64,000 nucleotides of DNA from positions 1,488,001 to 1,552,000 of the forward strand of contig JARUPY010000607.1 in NCBI GenBank assembly GCA_029817715.1, given 5' to 3'. Below the pieces are notes generated by a model. That model did no database searches. It was not told the DNA's origin and was given only the letters and a program-made list of their open reading frames with translations. Shown here one piece after another: positions 10,201 to 20,308 of the stretch (position 1 is the stretch's first letter; each line of letters starts with the position of its first letter). Source of the DNA: Melastoma dodecandrum (Eukaryota; Streptophyta; Magnoliopsida; Myrtales; Melastomataceae). The position numbers and the translations under genes were made by a program.

Positions 10201-10743
10201 CTAAGACCAGGCTATTTTAACAACCGGCACGGTCCTTCCACAAATTTGTCTGACATTGTGATCCAGAATTGCCAATGGAATATTGAAATCTTCAGCAGTT
10301 GGAATGTGTTCTGCCACAGCGCTTTCAACGTCCTGATCATGGAAAGCGCTGGTTCTTTCTCCAACTGTTTGAAAAAGTAATTGTCCAGATTGACAATCAA
10401 TCTTTGCTCCGTTCCTCCTCATCCATTGCATCCCAAACATGATCTCGATGCCTGGGTCCATCTCAGTGACAACGAGATCCCCTTTAGTAATAAGGGAATC
10501 TATATGCACTTCGCAATCATGACAAAATCCCCACATTTCAACGGGGATGTCCTTCCATGAAGTGATTATCGATCCATATTCAGCCCTCTCCCAGGTCATT
10601 CCCATCTCTTTCGCCAACCTTTTTGAAATAAAAGAATGCCAGATACCTGTGGCAAAAACTGCTCTAAGCTGGCACCCATCTATCCATACGTCCTTTTCTA
10701 ACTTCCATGAATTCCATGCTGGTTGACTGCAACCCGCTGCCAT
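10201..10743 (-). CDS. Stand-alone retropepsin-like protein lacking the catalytic Asp
   Basis: A 180-codon frame begins MAAGCSQPAW. Residues about 20-50 follow the Ty3-type protease layout (VWIDGCQLRAV-FATG-IWHSFISKRLAKEMGM), but the usual DTGA is FATG-I. The catalytic Asp is replaced by Ala, and the following Ala by Ile. Residues about 98-125 give the second half (IEIMFGMQWMRRNGAKIDCQ), where families have I-L-G-M-x-W-L...IDC. It carries no gag, RT or integrase. A TATAAATA box lies about 85-95 bases upstream and an AATAAAA signal about 130 bases after the stop, so it looks like a complete small transcription unit. It lies in the leader of the copia element in the same orientation. It could be a nested insertion, a transduced gene or a decayed viral/Gypsy piece. 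Enzymatic activity is unlikely. Confidence 0.55.
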   Translation of the reverse strand: MAAGCSQPAWNSWKLEKDVWIDGCQLRAVFATGIWHSFISKRLAKEMGMTWERAEYGSIITSWKDIPVEMWGFCHDCEVHIDSLITKGDLVVTEMDPGIEIMFGMQWMRRNGAKIDCQSGQLLFQTVGERTSAFHDQDVESAVAEHIPTAEDFNIPLAILDHNVRQICGRTVPVVKIAWS

Positions 10744-10827
10744 TAGATACTTTCAACAACACCCTTATATTCCTTTGACGAATGAAGAGTCTCTAAATCT
10801 GTTGCTCGTACTTTCAACACTATCAAC

Positions 10828-10845
10828 TTTATCTATTTATACTAG
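10828..10845 (-). promoter_or_regulatory. TATA box upstream of the retropepsin-like ORF
   Basis: Minus strand TAGTATAAATAGATAAAG occurs about 90 bases before the ATG at 10743. A TGACTC/TACGATGACTC activator-like motif lies a further 50-60 bases upstream (about 10890). Confidence 0.5.
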
Positions 10846-11361
10846 AGATTACCTCCTTCACGAGGTTTTCGATATTATTATTTTTATGAGTCATCGTAAG
10901 GCTTCCACGTGAAGCCATGACTCGGGTTATGCTTTTAACTTGTACGGCGACGATTGTTGCATTTAAATTATATTATATTATTATTATACTATAATATTGT
11001 TATAATAATCAATATAATCATTATAATTCGGCCGTTTATAATCATTCTAATTCAGCCGTCTATAATAATTCTAATTCAACCGTTTATAGCATGGTTATCA
11101 AAATCACGTTATCGAGACATTTCATGTTTATCCGATAGCGTTAGCAATAAATATTATTACAAGCTATACTAATTTTGTCGATTGTTGTCAAAATTTGTGA
11201 ACCCGCGGAAATCTTATCGCAAGTTCAAAGGATACGGCCTTGCCGGCCGTCATCGTCGGTTTAGTCTCGATAATCAAAACAATAAAAAAGGAAAACAACG
11301 AAACAAAATCAAAATTTCTTCTCAGGATCGTAAATCCGCATAATCCACTCTAATATCACGT

Positions 11362-11943
11362 GTTGACTATCTCATGTAATCAGAGAAGTCTTAAATCAAA
11401 CAAAACAGCGGAAACTGGATCGTTTATGCTGGTTTACGATCACCGAGGAAGAACAAGACAACAAACGTACCCGTGTTTGCCATTTCGTGAATCAAAAAGA
11501 TGAAAATAAAGCAGCGTAGATCTTTTTCCCCTTTTCCTTCCCTGACGGTTGCTCTCAATGGAGGAGGCGAAGAAAACTGACGATCGAATTCTTATGAATC
11601 GATTTCCAGAAACTATATATATATGATTTTCTTTGTGAAAAGTCAGTTTTGTCCTTTAATAAATAAAAATATGAAGGACAGGGGAAGGGACCTTGCTATA
11701 AATAGTTATAATCTGTATAACCTACGGTCTTATTCATCAACAGACCATATGATATAAATGGCCTACACCCAGCCGTAAAACACATCAAATAAACGAGATG
11801 CGCATATCACAATAACTTTAGTGATCACGATACTTTAGTGCGATTTCATGCACTGTCTTATGTTACAACCTGTTTTATAAAATGTACTTTAATAAAATAA
11901 AATAAAAGTTAATATAAAATATACAATTAATGGCAGCACAAAC
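11362..11943 (-). repeat. 5' LTR of the copia element
   Basis: It matches 5722-5872 plus 7026-7336. Shared blocks include GACTATCTCATGTAAT, ATCGATTTCCAGAAA and AACCTACG-TTTAT-CATCAACAGACC. The inner end is AGTCAACA followed at once by the primer-site-like sequence. The outer end stops at GGCAGCACAAAC and lacks the terminal TGTTGGAATT seen in the other copy, so it is slightly truncated. Confidence 0.65.
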
Positions 11944-12410
11944 TCCATGCTATGGGAATACATGTTATGGATTCGCCTTGTAGTCACCGTTGTTTCGACG
12001 GGGTCCTCGCGCCAAGACAGCTTTTCCTTAGGCATATGTAATGGCTGATTCCGAGCGTAGGCCTCTTGTGGTTTGTACGTGGACACGTCTTGCTGTATTC
12101 CAGGCTTGGAAAATCAGGAAAAGAAGAAGACAATCCTTGCGAGAAACGATCTTCGGGAGTACCTCCGCAAGCGAAAGTTAAAAGAAACCTCAAGAAGAAT
12201 CGCCAACCACTATTGTAGGTATCAATGTGGCCGCAGAAAGCTTCACATTTTGCGTTGAGTTACGGACATTTCATATCTCTTCCTGAGAAGAGTCCTAGAA
12301 CTTCTTCATAAGAAGGATCGCCAAATTACCGTTTGACGACGTCTTCTTGATATAGGCTACAACCGAGGGACGGATGAAACAAACTGGACCTTGACCTGTA
12401 CAAGGTTTTC
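11944..12410. other. Upstream region of the 12502 gene, nothing else recognised
   Basis: The sequence is rich in GAAG/TTCTTC and contains no open frame with recognisable protein. It should contain the promoter of the following small gene. Confidence 0.5.
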
Positions 12411-12424
12411 AAGTTATATATAAA
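12410..12424 (+). promoter_or_regulatory. TATA box of the 12502 gene
   Basis: AGTTATATATAAACAC lies about 85 bases before the ATG at 12502, a normal plant spacing once a leader of 50-60 nt is allowed. Confidence 0.55.
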
Positions 12425-12501
12425 CACAAGGCAAAGAAATCGAGAAAAGTCAGTCTGGCCATAACGATTTAGAATCACAGAGCAGCGCAGAGCCGGTCAG
12501 G

Positions 12502-12789
12502 ATGTCATCGGCATCGTCGGAGATGTTTCGCCGTTGCATCCTCGACACCAGCTTGTTCTTCAACGATGCAGAGATTCAAAGGAGGCCGTACCACCGTAAC
12601 TGCAGATGCGCTCTGCACAAGTCGAAGGGAGGCAACCCCAAACCCTGCCCACACCATCTCTCCGTTTCCTTCCCCAAGAAAGAGATATCCCAGAGAACTT
12701 CCTCCTTATCATTGGAAGCAGAGAAAGTACAGAGACGTCAACGTTCTTCCGAATTGTCGGCGGCGATGCTCGCGTGCATAGTCGACTAG
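12502..12789 (+). CDS. Small RRPYHRNC-x-CALHK protein, paralog B
   Basis: A 95-codon frame begins MSSASSEMFRRCILDTSLFF and carries QRRPYHRNCRCALHKSKGG at about residues 26-44, then CPHHLSVSFPKKE. The second Gly of paralog A's NCGC is Arg here. The WSEGCLAL block of paralog A is lost, and the C-terminal third differs. It is closest to paralog C at 14112 (shared MS-ASSEMFR-C-L...SL-FND, HKSKGG, HH-SVSFP-KE), so B and C are the younger duplication. No molecular function is known to me. The reading frame is single-exon and preceded by a TATA box. Confidence 0.7.
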   Translation: MSSASSEMFRRCILDTSLFFNDAEIQRRPYHRNCRCALHKSKGGNPKPCPHHLSVSFPKKEISQRTSSLSLEAEKVQRRQRSSELSAAMLACIVD

Positions 12790-14005
12790 CACCTGAAGAG
12801 GGATTTATTTTCGACTCTTCAGAGTTTAGGGGTAGTTTATTAGCTTAGGGAAGGACTTAATTAGACGAGCACTCTGTAACGATGCTGCTTCACCTGCATT
12901 GATATCAAATACCCGTTGGGTTAGAAATTTTACGGCGAAGGAGATAATCAATGCCTGCGCCAATCGACGAACGCAACCATGCGCCCAATTAACCTAGCTT
13001 GGGGAATCAAAGCCGCCGACTTGTGCTACTGGCCGACTCCGACCACATGGGCTATACTAAGCCATCTTAACCACACATATCACTTCGTTTCATTCCGATT
13101 ATGAATTCCTCAACAAGCTAGAGTTACTACCACCGGCTGCTAGCGAAAGTTAGGTAGGCAGTCTGCTCCACGGTTCCGATGGCGTCTACATTAAATCATA
13201 AAACCTCCTATTCTGTGAGGAGAATCCTAGGAATGCATTCGAAGTTTGTATCTAAGGTTAGTTTTTGAGAAAAAACAAAATTAATAAAGTTTCAGTTAAG
13301 AAATTACCTAAATATTGTCGCTTAGTAGTTCTTGAAAATTCTTTTGATTAAAGCAGCCAATTTTAGGGTTGGATCAAAATAGTTATTTGAAACACCGTGT
13401 TTCACTAAAAGTCAGTATCTCAGAGACCAATATTGAACATTTTGAATTTTTTTTGGTCAAACCGGCGTATTTGATGGTCAGAACAAATCATTGTTTAAAA
13501 CAACGATTTAACCAATTTTAATAAAAGTTACGGCTTAAAATAATACTTTTTTTATAACTAAGATTAGAATTGTTATTTTAAACGGAGAATAGGATAATTT
13601 TTTTATCTTAATCCTATTTGGTAATTTTCTTTTAGAAAAAACTGTAACGGCATATTCGTAAAATCCTCTGCATACACATGATGGTTGCTCCTCGACAATG
13701 ACTCTCGGAATTCGGGCTAGTAATGAAACTAGGCCCGTGCGGAGCTGCTTCTCATGAGAGGAAATGTCCAATTTCCTTGGAATAATACAAAGAGCATATT
13801 TTCCTAGCACCATTAACTCCAAGTTACCTTGTGGTTAATAGGCTGGCACATTTTGGCGATAGTTCACACACGCCCTAGGGATCACAGACCCCTCAACTTG
13901 CCGGACCAGAAAAGATCCGACGACATTCTTTCGCATCTATCGTCCTAACCGTCATGTCTCTAGGTAACTCCCACACCACCCTAAGCATAAAACAACTACC
14001 GAACC
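12790..14005. other. Intergenic between paralogs B and C
   Basis: This is AT-rich DNA with no supported gene. A 95-codon minus-strand frame (13535-13822) matches nothing I know. The stretch 13660-14000 has scattered repeat-like sequence but no identifiable ends. Confidence 0.5.
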
Positions 14006-14008
14006 CCC

Positions 14009-14018
14009 TTACATAAAT
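14009..14018 (+). promoter_or_regulatory. Weak TATA-like element of the 14112 gene
   Basis: CTTACATAAATGC lies about 100 bases before the ATG at 14112. It is weaker than the boxes of the other two paralogs. Confidence 0.3.
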
Positions 14019-14111
14019 GCGAGCCGAGGCACAGGCGAGACATCACTTCTGCCCGAAGACGACCTGCAGAAGCCGTTCCTTGGTTATCTCGTATCAGGAA
14101 GAGAGGGCAGG

Positions 14112-14375
14112 ATGTCGGCCGCATCATCCGAGATGTTCCGCCACTGTGTCCTCAACGCCAGCCTGTCGTTCAACGACGGGGACAAAGAGAGGAGGCCTTA
14201 TCACAGAAACTGCGGGTGTGCCCTCCACAAATCCAAAGGCGGCTCCACACAGCCTTGCCTACACCATATGTCCGTATCGTTCCCAAGGAAAGAGCCGTCC
14301 AGAAGCACCCGCCTGGTTTCTGTGGACTCCGGCAGCCCAGCATCCCAGTCATCCTCCACTCCCAGCAGGTTTTAA
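14112..14375 (+). CDS. Small RRPYHRNC-x-CALHK protein, paralog C
   Basis: An 87-codon single-exon frame begins MSAASSEMFRHCVLNASLSF and includes ERRPYHRNCGCALHKSKGG at about residues 26-44, then CLHHMSVSFPRKE and a short Ser-rich tail. The core is nearly identical in layout to paralog B 1.6 kb upstream, and both lack the SEGCLAL block of paralog A. A G-run (about 14378-14390) follows the stop. Conserved Cys/His spacing suggests metal binding, which is inference only. The ATG is the first in the frame. Confidence 0.7.
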   Translation: MSAASSEMFRHCVLNASLSFNDGDKERRPYHRNCGCALHKSKGGSTQPCLHHMSVSFPRKEPSRSTRLVSVDSGSPASQSSSTPSRF

Positions 14376-16046
14376 AGCTGGGGGGGGGGGAGAGAAAACA
14401 TCCGGGAAGTCGGCTTTAGATCCCGAAATCATCGCCTTTGTCCCGGATCCATAACTAGAAGAGTTCATCATCATATCGTGTTCTTCTTATGGTTCTAGTT
14501 GTAAAGTACAAAGTAGCGACCATCAAAGTACATATTGGGCTGGCCGAATACAATGAAAATTTGGGCTGTCCCCGAATTTTGGGAAAGAATTGGGTCTGTG
14601 TAGGAAAATGTGTAGAAACCTGAGCAGATAAAACCCACTTCACGCCGAGGTTATTGCCCTCCAGAATTTGTGAAAAAAAGAAACATTTACTTTTTACATC
14701 AGAATGTTGGGGTGTGTGTGGGGTATGGGTGGGGGAGGGGGACCATCCTCATGCTCATGATGAATGAATTTAGCTCCTAAGATTAGTCACAGTAAGTTGT
14801 GGTTGGATTATTGTGGTGGGGGTGGGGGAGGTAGGGTAAGAAGATAGGGACATGCAGAAGAAATGGCAAGCTTGTGATGAGTTGTAAGATGAAGAAGGGG
14901 CAGGGCTATAGTGAAGAGGAGGTGGGGGTGGGGGGACCAAGGAGCAACTTTTTTGGTTAAGGGTTCTGTTTGTCCGTCAGAAGAGGGGAGTTCAGATCAA
15001 TCAGACATTGGCAAAAACAAAAACAAGACATCAGACCGCGTGATCATCCCCCCTCCCCTCTGTTCCTCCTTTCCTTTCTTCTTCTGCTGCCTATTCGAAT
15101 CTTCCCTCCTCCTCAAACAAGGAGGAAATAATAATAATAATTATTATACCACATAAAGAAACAAGTAATCTGCAATAATCCTGTCAGTCATTTTTATTTA
15201 TTTATATTTATTATTATATCACACATATATATCCAAATGCTTGTAATGCCTGGCTGCTGCCGCTGCTACTTCTGTTTGCCTGTTTTGTTTTTCTTTCCGT
15301 CAGTGTGGTCCATGAATTCTGGTGTCGCCACGTGTCATCCAATCCCTCCCACATCCAAAAGTCCCCCAATAGCAAAAAGAAATAATAATAAATATAAAGG
15401 AAAAGGTCAAGTCCTTTTCTTTCCCCCACCACCACCCCCCCCTTCCTTTCTAATATTTTTCTCTTCTTTCCAATAACTTAAATAATATTTTTTAAAGCCA
15501 AAATCGATTGAATTATTTTTTTTTTTTGGGCTGTGATGGAATCGATTAAATCCACAATGTTTTCTCTTTGGTTTTTTTTGCTTCCCTTTTCTTCCTCAGG
15601 CCTATTTTGTCTTTTCCTGAAAAGAAACGCCCTTTTTTCTTCTTTTCTTTTTGCTCCCGTTGTCGTTCAATCATGCAATGTAACCCCATCGCAAATTGCT
15701 GTTGAAAGTGACAAATGGAGAGACCACCCCCTAAATAAATTTTAGCTAAGTAATATTAAATTCACGATTATCTCGTTTGTGAAAAAAAACTTTTTTTATT
15801 ACAGCGACAACAGAAGAAGTAAGAGCAGAAATCAACTGCTGTCCGATCCAATTTTTTCTTTGTTTTTTTTTCTCAGTCTGCTGTCTTCTCTGTAGAGAGG
15901 TGGATGCCGGTCATAAAGACCGAGTCGTAAGAAAAGTCCCTGCCTTTCCTCCTACCCTCGACTCCATTCCTCTCCCCAAATCGAATTCCCACCTCCAGGA
16001 CAGCTAAAGTTCGAACCTTTTTCTTTTTTCTATCGTTAGTTTTACG
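14376..16046. other. Promoter region of the KNOX gene
   Basis: No coding gene is supported. The region holds G-rich/GT-rich tracts (14700-14730, 14815-14835, 14920-14935), an AAT/TTA repeat patch (15120-15225) and pyrimidine-rich DNA close to the transcription start of the downstream gene (about 15800-16046, its likely 5' UTR). Confidence 0.5.
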
Positions 16047-17600
16047 ATGTCCTACGCCGCCGGCGAGGACGACGACCCTCAGGTGTCCCCGGACATGACC
16101 ACCGCCTTCCATCCCGGCTTCCCCTCCTCCGCCTCCCACCCCACGTGGCTATTCCGCCACCAGGACCTCCTCCATCAGCAGCAGCAGCAGCAGCAGCCGA
16201 GGCGCAACGACGGGGGAGGCGATAGCGATGACGGCGATGAAGACGAGGAAGAAGAGGAGGTTGAGATCGAGGTAGGAGGGCGCTACAAGGCTGAGATCCT
16301 CGGCCACCCGATGTATGAGCAGCTGCTTAGTGCTCATGTCGCTTGCCTCAGGATCGCTACCCCCGTCGACCAGCTGCCGAGGATCGACGCTCAGCTCGAG
16401 CAGTCCCAGAGGATCTTCGCCAAGTATGCTTCGTTCCGCGGCGCGGGTGTTAGCGGAGAGGATGCTAAGGAGCTGGACCGGTTCATGGTCAGCAATAATG
16501 GCTGTTGTTCCTGTTCTGTGATTGGGCGGCCCGATTTCTGTCCGAGCGTTTTAGTTCTTGACTCGATTGGTTTTTTTTTTTGGATTCAATTTACCGTGGC
16601 AGACGCATTATCTGTTGCTGCTCTTCTCCCTGAAGGAGCAGTTGCAGCAACACGTTCGGGTTCACGCCATGGAAGCCGTGATGGCTTGTTGGGAGATCGA
16701 GCAGTCTCTCCAGAGCTTGACTGGTAATTTTTGCTTTCTTGTGCTGAGGCCTATGAAACCCTGTTCTTAGTTAATCATGCAGAAGCTATTGGTTCAATTC
16801 TGATTGCTCTTGTTGGCGACGGATTGCAGGAGTATCTCCTGTTGAAGGCACGGGAGCTACTATGTCTGACGATGACGATGATCATGCCGACAGTGATCCT
16901 AAATTCTTCGACGGGAGCTTTGATGCAATAGATAGCACAGGATTTGGTCCCCTGGTCCTGACTGACACGGAGAGATCGTTGATGGAGCGAGTGAGGCAGG
17001 AGCTAAAGCATGAGCTGAAGGAGGTAAGCTGCAAAATGTTCCGTGGAACTTGGTAATGGGATCAAAGCCTGGTTAGACTGTGGCGACGTCATTATCGCGC
17101 TGAACTGACTGTCATGAATCTGTGCTGAAAATGTTCCTGTTAAGACATTCCGGATGCGGCGAATCTCATTAACTCACAGTTTCCCAAGTTAATCTGATTC
17201 TCATTGTAATTGCTAATGCTTGAACTCAGGGTTATAAGGAGAAGATCGTTGACATAAGGGAGGAGATCTTGCGGAAGAGGAGAGCAGGAAAGCTGCCCGG
17301 AGGGACCACCTCGCTCTTAAAGGAGTGGTGGCAGTCACATTCCAAATGGCCTTACCCGACGGTAACTTATGTTGTCCAAGGGACAAAGTTTTAGTCTCAT
17401 TTCGTGTTTGAGGCCATCGAGACGTAGCATGATTGCTGCTTGAATTTCAAAAATCGCAGGAGGAGGATAAGGCAAGATTAGTTGAAGAAACGGGGCTGCA
17501 GTTAAAGCAGATAAACAACTGGTTCATTAACCAGAGGAAGAGAAATTGGCATAGTAATCCGTCTTCTTCCTCTTCTTCGAAGAGCAAACGCAAGAGGTAA
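16047..17600 (+). CDS. KNAT7: Class II KNOX homeobox protein, KNAT7-like
   Basis: Five coding exons with GT-AG introns: 16047-16487, 16603-16723, 16830-17023, 17230-17361 and 17460-17600, giving 342 residues. An N-terminal segment has a poly-Gln run (about 44-50) and an acidic stretch (about 59-77). KNOX1 (about 80-123, [20 protein letters not shown]) and KNOX2 (about 143-188, [19 protein letters not shown]) follow. The ELK region (about 240-260) leads into a TALE homeodomain with the PYP loop and [11 protein letters not shown]. The KNOX2 and C-terminal sequences match KNAT7, a nuclear repressor of secondary wall formation that partners BELL and OFP proteins. Relative to my recollection of KNAT7, a CWEIE replaces CREIE in KNOX2. 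The last intron splits the homeodomain after WPYPT, as is usual in this class. Confidence 0.95.
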
Positions 17601-18640
17601 TTCACATGTCGTTTGATTCCTCCTCCTTTACCAAGTTTGAATAACCCGAGTGTCTCTGATCAAGTTCTTTGGGTATTAGTAATGCAGGGGATCCTGACAG
17701 GGAAAGATTCACATAGAGAGAGAGCTATGGCTCGAAACATCTGGAGTCAGCAAGTAAAGGCTCCGACCTTCATTTGAGAAACTCGTAGCTCACAGCATCA
17801 TTTCATCAGAGAGATCAATCCTGGCGGCTCGGAGTACTGTTTAGCTTAAATTAGTTGCTTAAGATCATGGAGCTAGTTCTGCGTATCATCGATTGTGCTT
17901 TTGCTGTTGGTAACAAAGAAAGATTGACATGATCCAGTTGCAGTTTCCCTTAATTGTCTGCTTAAATGATATGTTCCAAAGTCAAACTTGAGTTTGAATA
18001 CCTCACCTCCAACTTCAGCAGCCAATCTTGATTTCGCTTCTTGACCTTGGAATCAGGATAATCAGTCACCCAACATCATGATGATACGCATAGACAAAGT
18101 TCAAGGACATTCATCTCGGGAAAGGAGGAAGATGATGATTGATTACACGTCTGGAGTACCCGCCATTGATGAAACATTGAAATTTACTCTATGAAGCAAA
18201 AGCCAGAAAAACAGACAAGCCTTACAGCCAAAAAAATGCAAAACTTGATCAGACAATCCAATCAAATCACCTTTGCGTTTTGTTCATTGGGAAGGATAAG
18301 GTGATGCATGAATTAAGGATGACGGGGGACGACATCTTGGGAACGGGTCAAGAAGCAACTGGGCCGATTTAAGGTTGGCCCATTTAGAGAGAAGAGACTA
18401 AGCCATGTGAAGGAGGTTCGACTGGAAGAGGGGATACGAGAATTAGATATAGCGGGGTGTGCACTTCTGTTGGAGGACAGAGAAAAATGATTAGGAATTG
18501 AGGTGTGTTGGTGCGAGTACGTTTGTGTGGGGAGCGGTGTGAGTGGGGGTTGTTTTTCTTTTCTGGTAGAATCCACCGGAGTGTGGTGGAGCTCCGTTAA
18601 TCTTCGTAATCATCCGACCGGCGGAGGAGATTCAGCCGTG
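17601..18640. other. KNOX 3' UTR and intergenic
   Basis: The 3' UTR of the KNOX gene is expected in the first few hundred bases. An intron-like interruption with GTATTAG-AATGCAG just after the stop suggests a possible 3'-UTR intron. No other coding region is supported. A minus-strand frame at 18313-18576 is Ser/Pro-rich and probably untranslated sequence of the gene that follows. Confidence 0.45.
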
Positions 18641-18642
18641 TC

Positions 18643-19100
18643 TTAGTTGATTCCTGGTTTTTCCGTAACAGAAGGACCCACGAACCTTGATGAATAATTC
18701 ATTAGCAATCCGGCATCTTCTTCCCCCTCTATTCCCTTATCGAAATTCAATGCATAGCTCTCCTCGTCGTAACCGAACCCGAACCTGTTCCTGCTCTTCT
18801 TCTCCTTCAAGTACCCACCAACCTTCCTGATGAATGTCTTCCACTTGGGCCCTGCTACAACCTCCGATGCCTCCGTGACTCCCTTCAACTTTTTCGCCAA
18901 CCATGACTCACCCCCCCAACCGGTCACCCTCTCCCCGTTTTGGTACAGCCTGTAGTCACGCCCTCCGTGCCCCCGTCGCCACCAGAGCAGAAGCATCCAC
19001 AGCCGCTGGGGGAAACCTCCTCTGATCCGTAGTAGTCCTTGCCTTCGTGCTCGTGCTCCACGATAGGTGAAGCCCTCCCATCTTGCATAGAAGCCATCAT
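18643..19100 (-). pseudogene. Stress-induced-protein-like gene with a frameshift
   Basis: On the minus strand a start at 19098-19100 (MMASMQDGRASPIVEHEHEG) runs through EEVSPSGCGCFCSGG and then continues meaningfully only in a second frame: WWRRGHGGRDYRLYQNGE, WLAKKLKGVTEASEVVAGPK, WKTFIRKVGGYLKEKK, FGYDEESYALNFDKG, stop at 18643. The layout (SGCGCF, then W-KKLK-V-EASE--AGPKWK-FIR, then YDPESYALNFDDG) is that of a small plant stress-responsive family of unknown biochemistry. The break falls near 18985. One missing or extra base there explains it, so either the allele is dead or the assembly has an indel. Everything else looks under coding constraint. It has a single exon. Confidence 0.65.
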
Positions 19101-19710
19101 AATAGAATTGGATAAGGCCAGAGGATGTTGGGATTTGGGAATGGGATGGTGGAAACGTCGGCCGTGAATAAATCGATCAGTTTTGGACAGGTTCCTGGAA
19201 GCTGGTCTTCTTAGGCTACTAGGTGCGTTCCAGTTACAAACGGAGGAGGAGAAAGAGGACAGAAGACTAACTTTGTCAAATGTCATTTGAACGGATGCTT
19301 CAGCTTGTTCTGAAGAAAATTAAGTCTGTGGACAAAGTTGGCCTTAGGCCAACAGGCTGGTTCGTGGAATCTTCTAATACCAGGCGGAAAGGTGGCGGTG
19401 TTGATTTGATTGGCCACACGTTTGCTCCAAATAACAAATGGTCAAATCCCAACTGGTGGAATGAATAATCCAGGTGGGGTGGCATCTGCAACTGGAGAAA
19501 GTTCTATTGATTCCCAAAAATGATTCAGAAGGCCCATTCCCACCTCTATCCAACTTTTATATCCTTTGATATATACATTTGTGTTCATGAACTGAGATTC
19601 TTTACACGGGGAATGTAGTAACTGTTGATTCCCAGAAAGAAAGAAAGGACAACTCCTGCCCAGAGCATTCACGTATAAGTCCATAGATCCGCCCACAAGG
19701 CAATCAGCTA
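19101..19710. other. Intergenic, no gene supported
   Basis: The 5' flank of the minus-strand gene comes first, followed by sequence with short open frames on both strands and no recognisable protein. Confidence 0.5.
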
Positions 19711-20308
19711 CTATGAAGTTTCTGACGCTGCGAGAAAGCTAATGCTCTGGTTTTGATGGAGCCTACGAGCTGTTTTGCGCTTTGTAGGGTTCTTAGTGGC
19801 CAAAGATCGTAAGGCATCAGCAATCTCAGTCAAGTTCGGCCTTTCTGAAGTTCTGATATGATCGGCACCTCTCCATTAAAGATCCCCACTCGGTATCACA
19901 GGAATTCCGGCACCGGGGGAGTAAGTGTGTTGCTCACATCACAATGCTGAATGAGAATACATCAACCTACGACAGAGGCAGTATGTTAGTCTCCATCTTC
20001 CAAAACATTTCCATGTCACAGGAGTTCACATGATAAGGTCTGCTATTAATGCCAGGGAGTTTAGAGTGTTCCTTCAGCGATTCGCGATGCCACTGTTCTG
20101 TCTTTGGAGCAGGCGTGCCACCTGTCATATCAGCATCAAAATTCAGAGGCCTACTGACGGCAGCTTCTAGTTTCACCTCAGATTGAGTAGGAACAAACTG
20201 CCGCCGAATGCCACTCTCTGGGAAAGCCTTGGGGATTCCATCAACATGTACAACATCTAAGGACGACTCGTTGCCAGGAAACACAGATGGAAGCTTTCTC
20301 TGCTCCAC
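19711..20308 (-). pseudogene. Raf-like (PB1-type) protein kinase fragment
   Basis: A minus-strand splice acceptor (CTGTCGTAG, 19967-19975) is followed by VDVFSFSIVM then TGA, where the kinase subdomain IX normally continues V-M-W-E-I-L. After a deletion the frame gives CDTEWGSLMERC, and after another shift SERPNLTEIADALRSLA with a basic Ser-containing tail ending at 19711. These correspond to the end of a Raf-like MAPKKK kinase domain (PSYCDPEW..LMEQCW..RPSFTEIA). The stretch 20308-19980 upstream is open (IPKAFPESG, VPTQSEVKLE) and may be a non-kinase exon of the same gene. The catalytic loops are absent, so it is a dead 3' remnant. Confidence 0.6.

Larger units (their letters stand above)
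5722..11943 (-). mobile_element. Internally deleted Ty1-copia LTR retrotransposon
   Basis: On the minus strand the order is 5' LTR (about 11943-11362), primer-site-like sequence directly inside it (TGATATTAGAGTGG, resembling the tRNA-Met site TGGTATCAGAGC), leader, gag (9595-8777), CCHC knuckle, protease/integrase remnant to about 7560, a purine-rich tract (AAGTGGGAGAA) and the 3' LTR beginning TGTTGG at 7336 and ending near 5722. The LTRs share long matching blocks (for example 7034-7330 with 11505-11938). The reverse transcriptase and RNase H part is missing, so it cannot transpose on its own. It sits 30 bases after the stop of the gene at 5378. Confidence 0.75.

Noticed and set aside
16149..16337. 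Leu-rich minus-strand frame that looks like a membrane span
   Set aside because: Antisense of the KNOX poly-Gln and acidic region; the hydrophobic run is a codon artefact.
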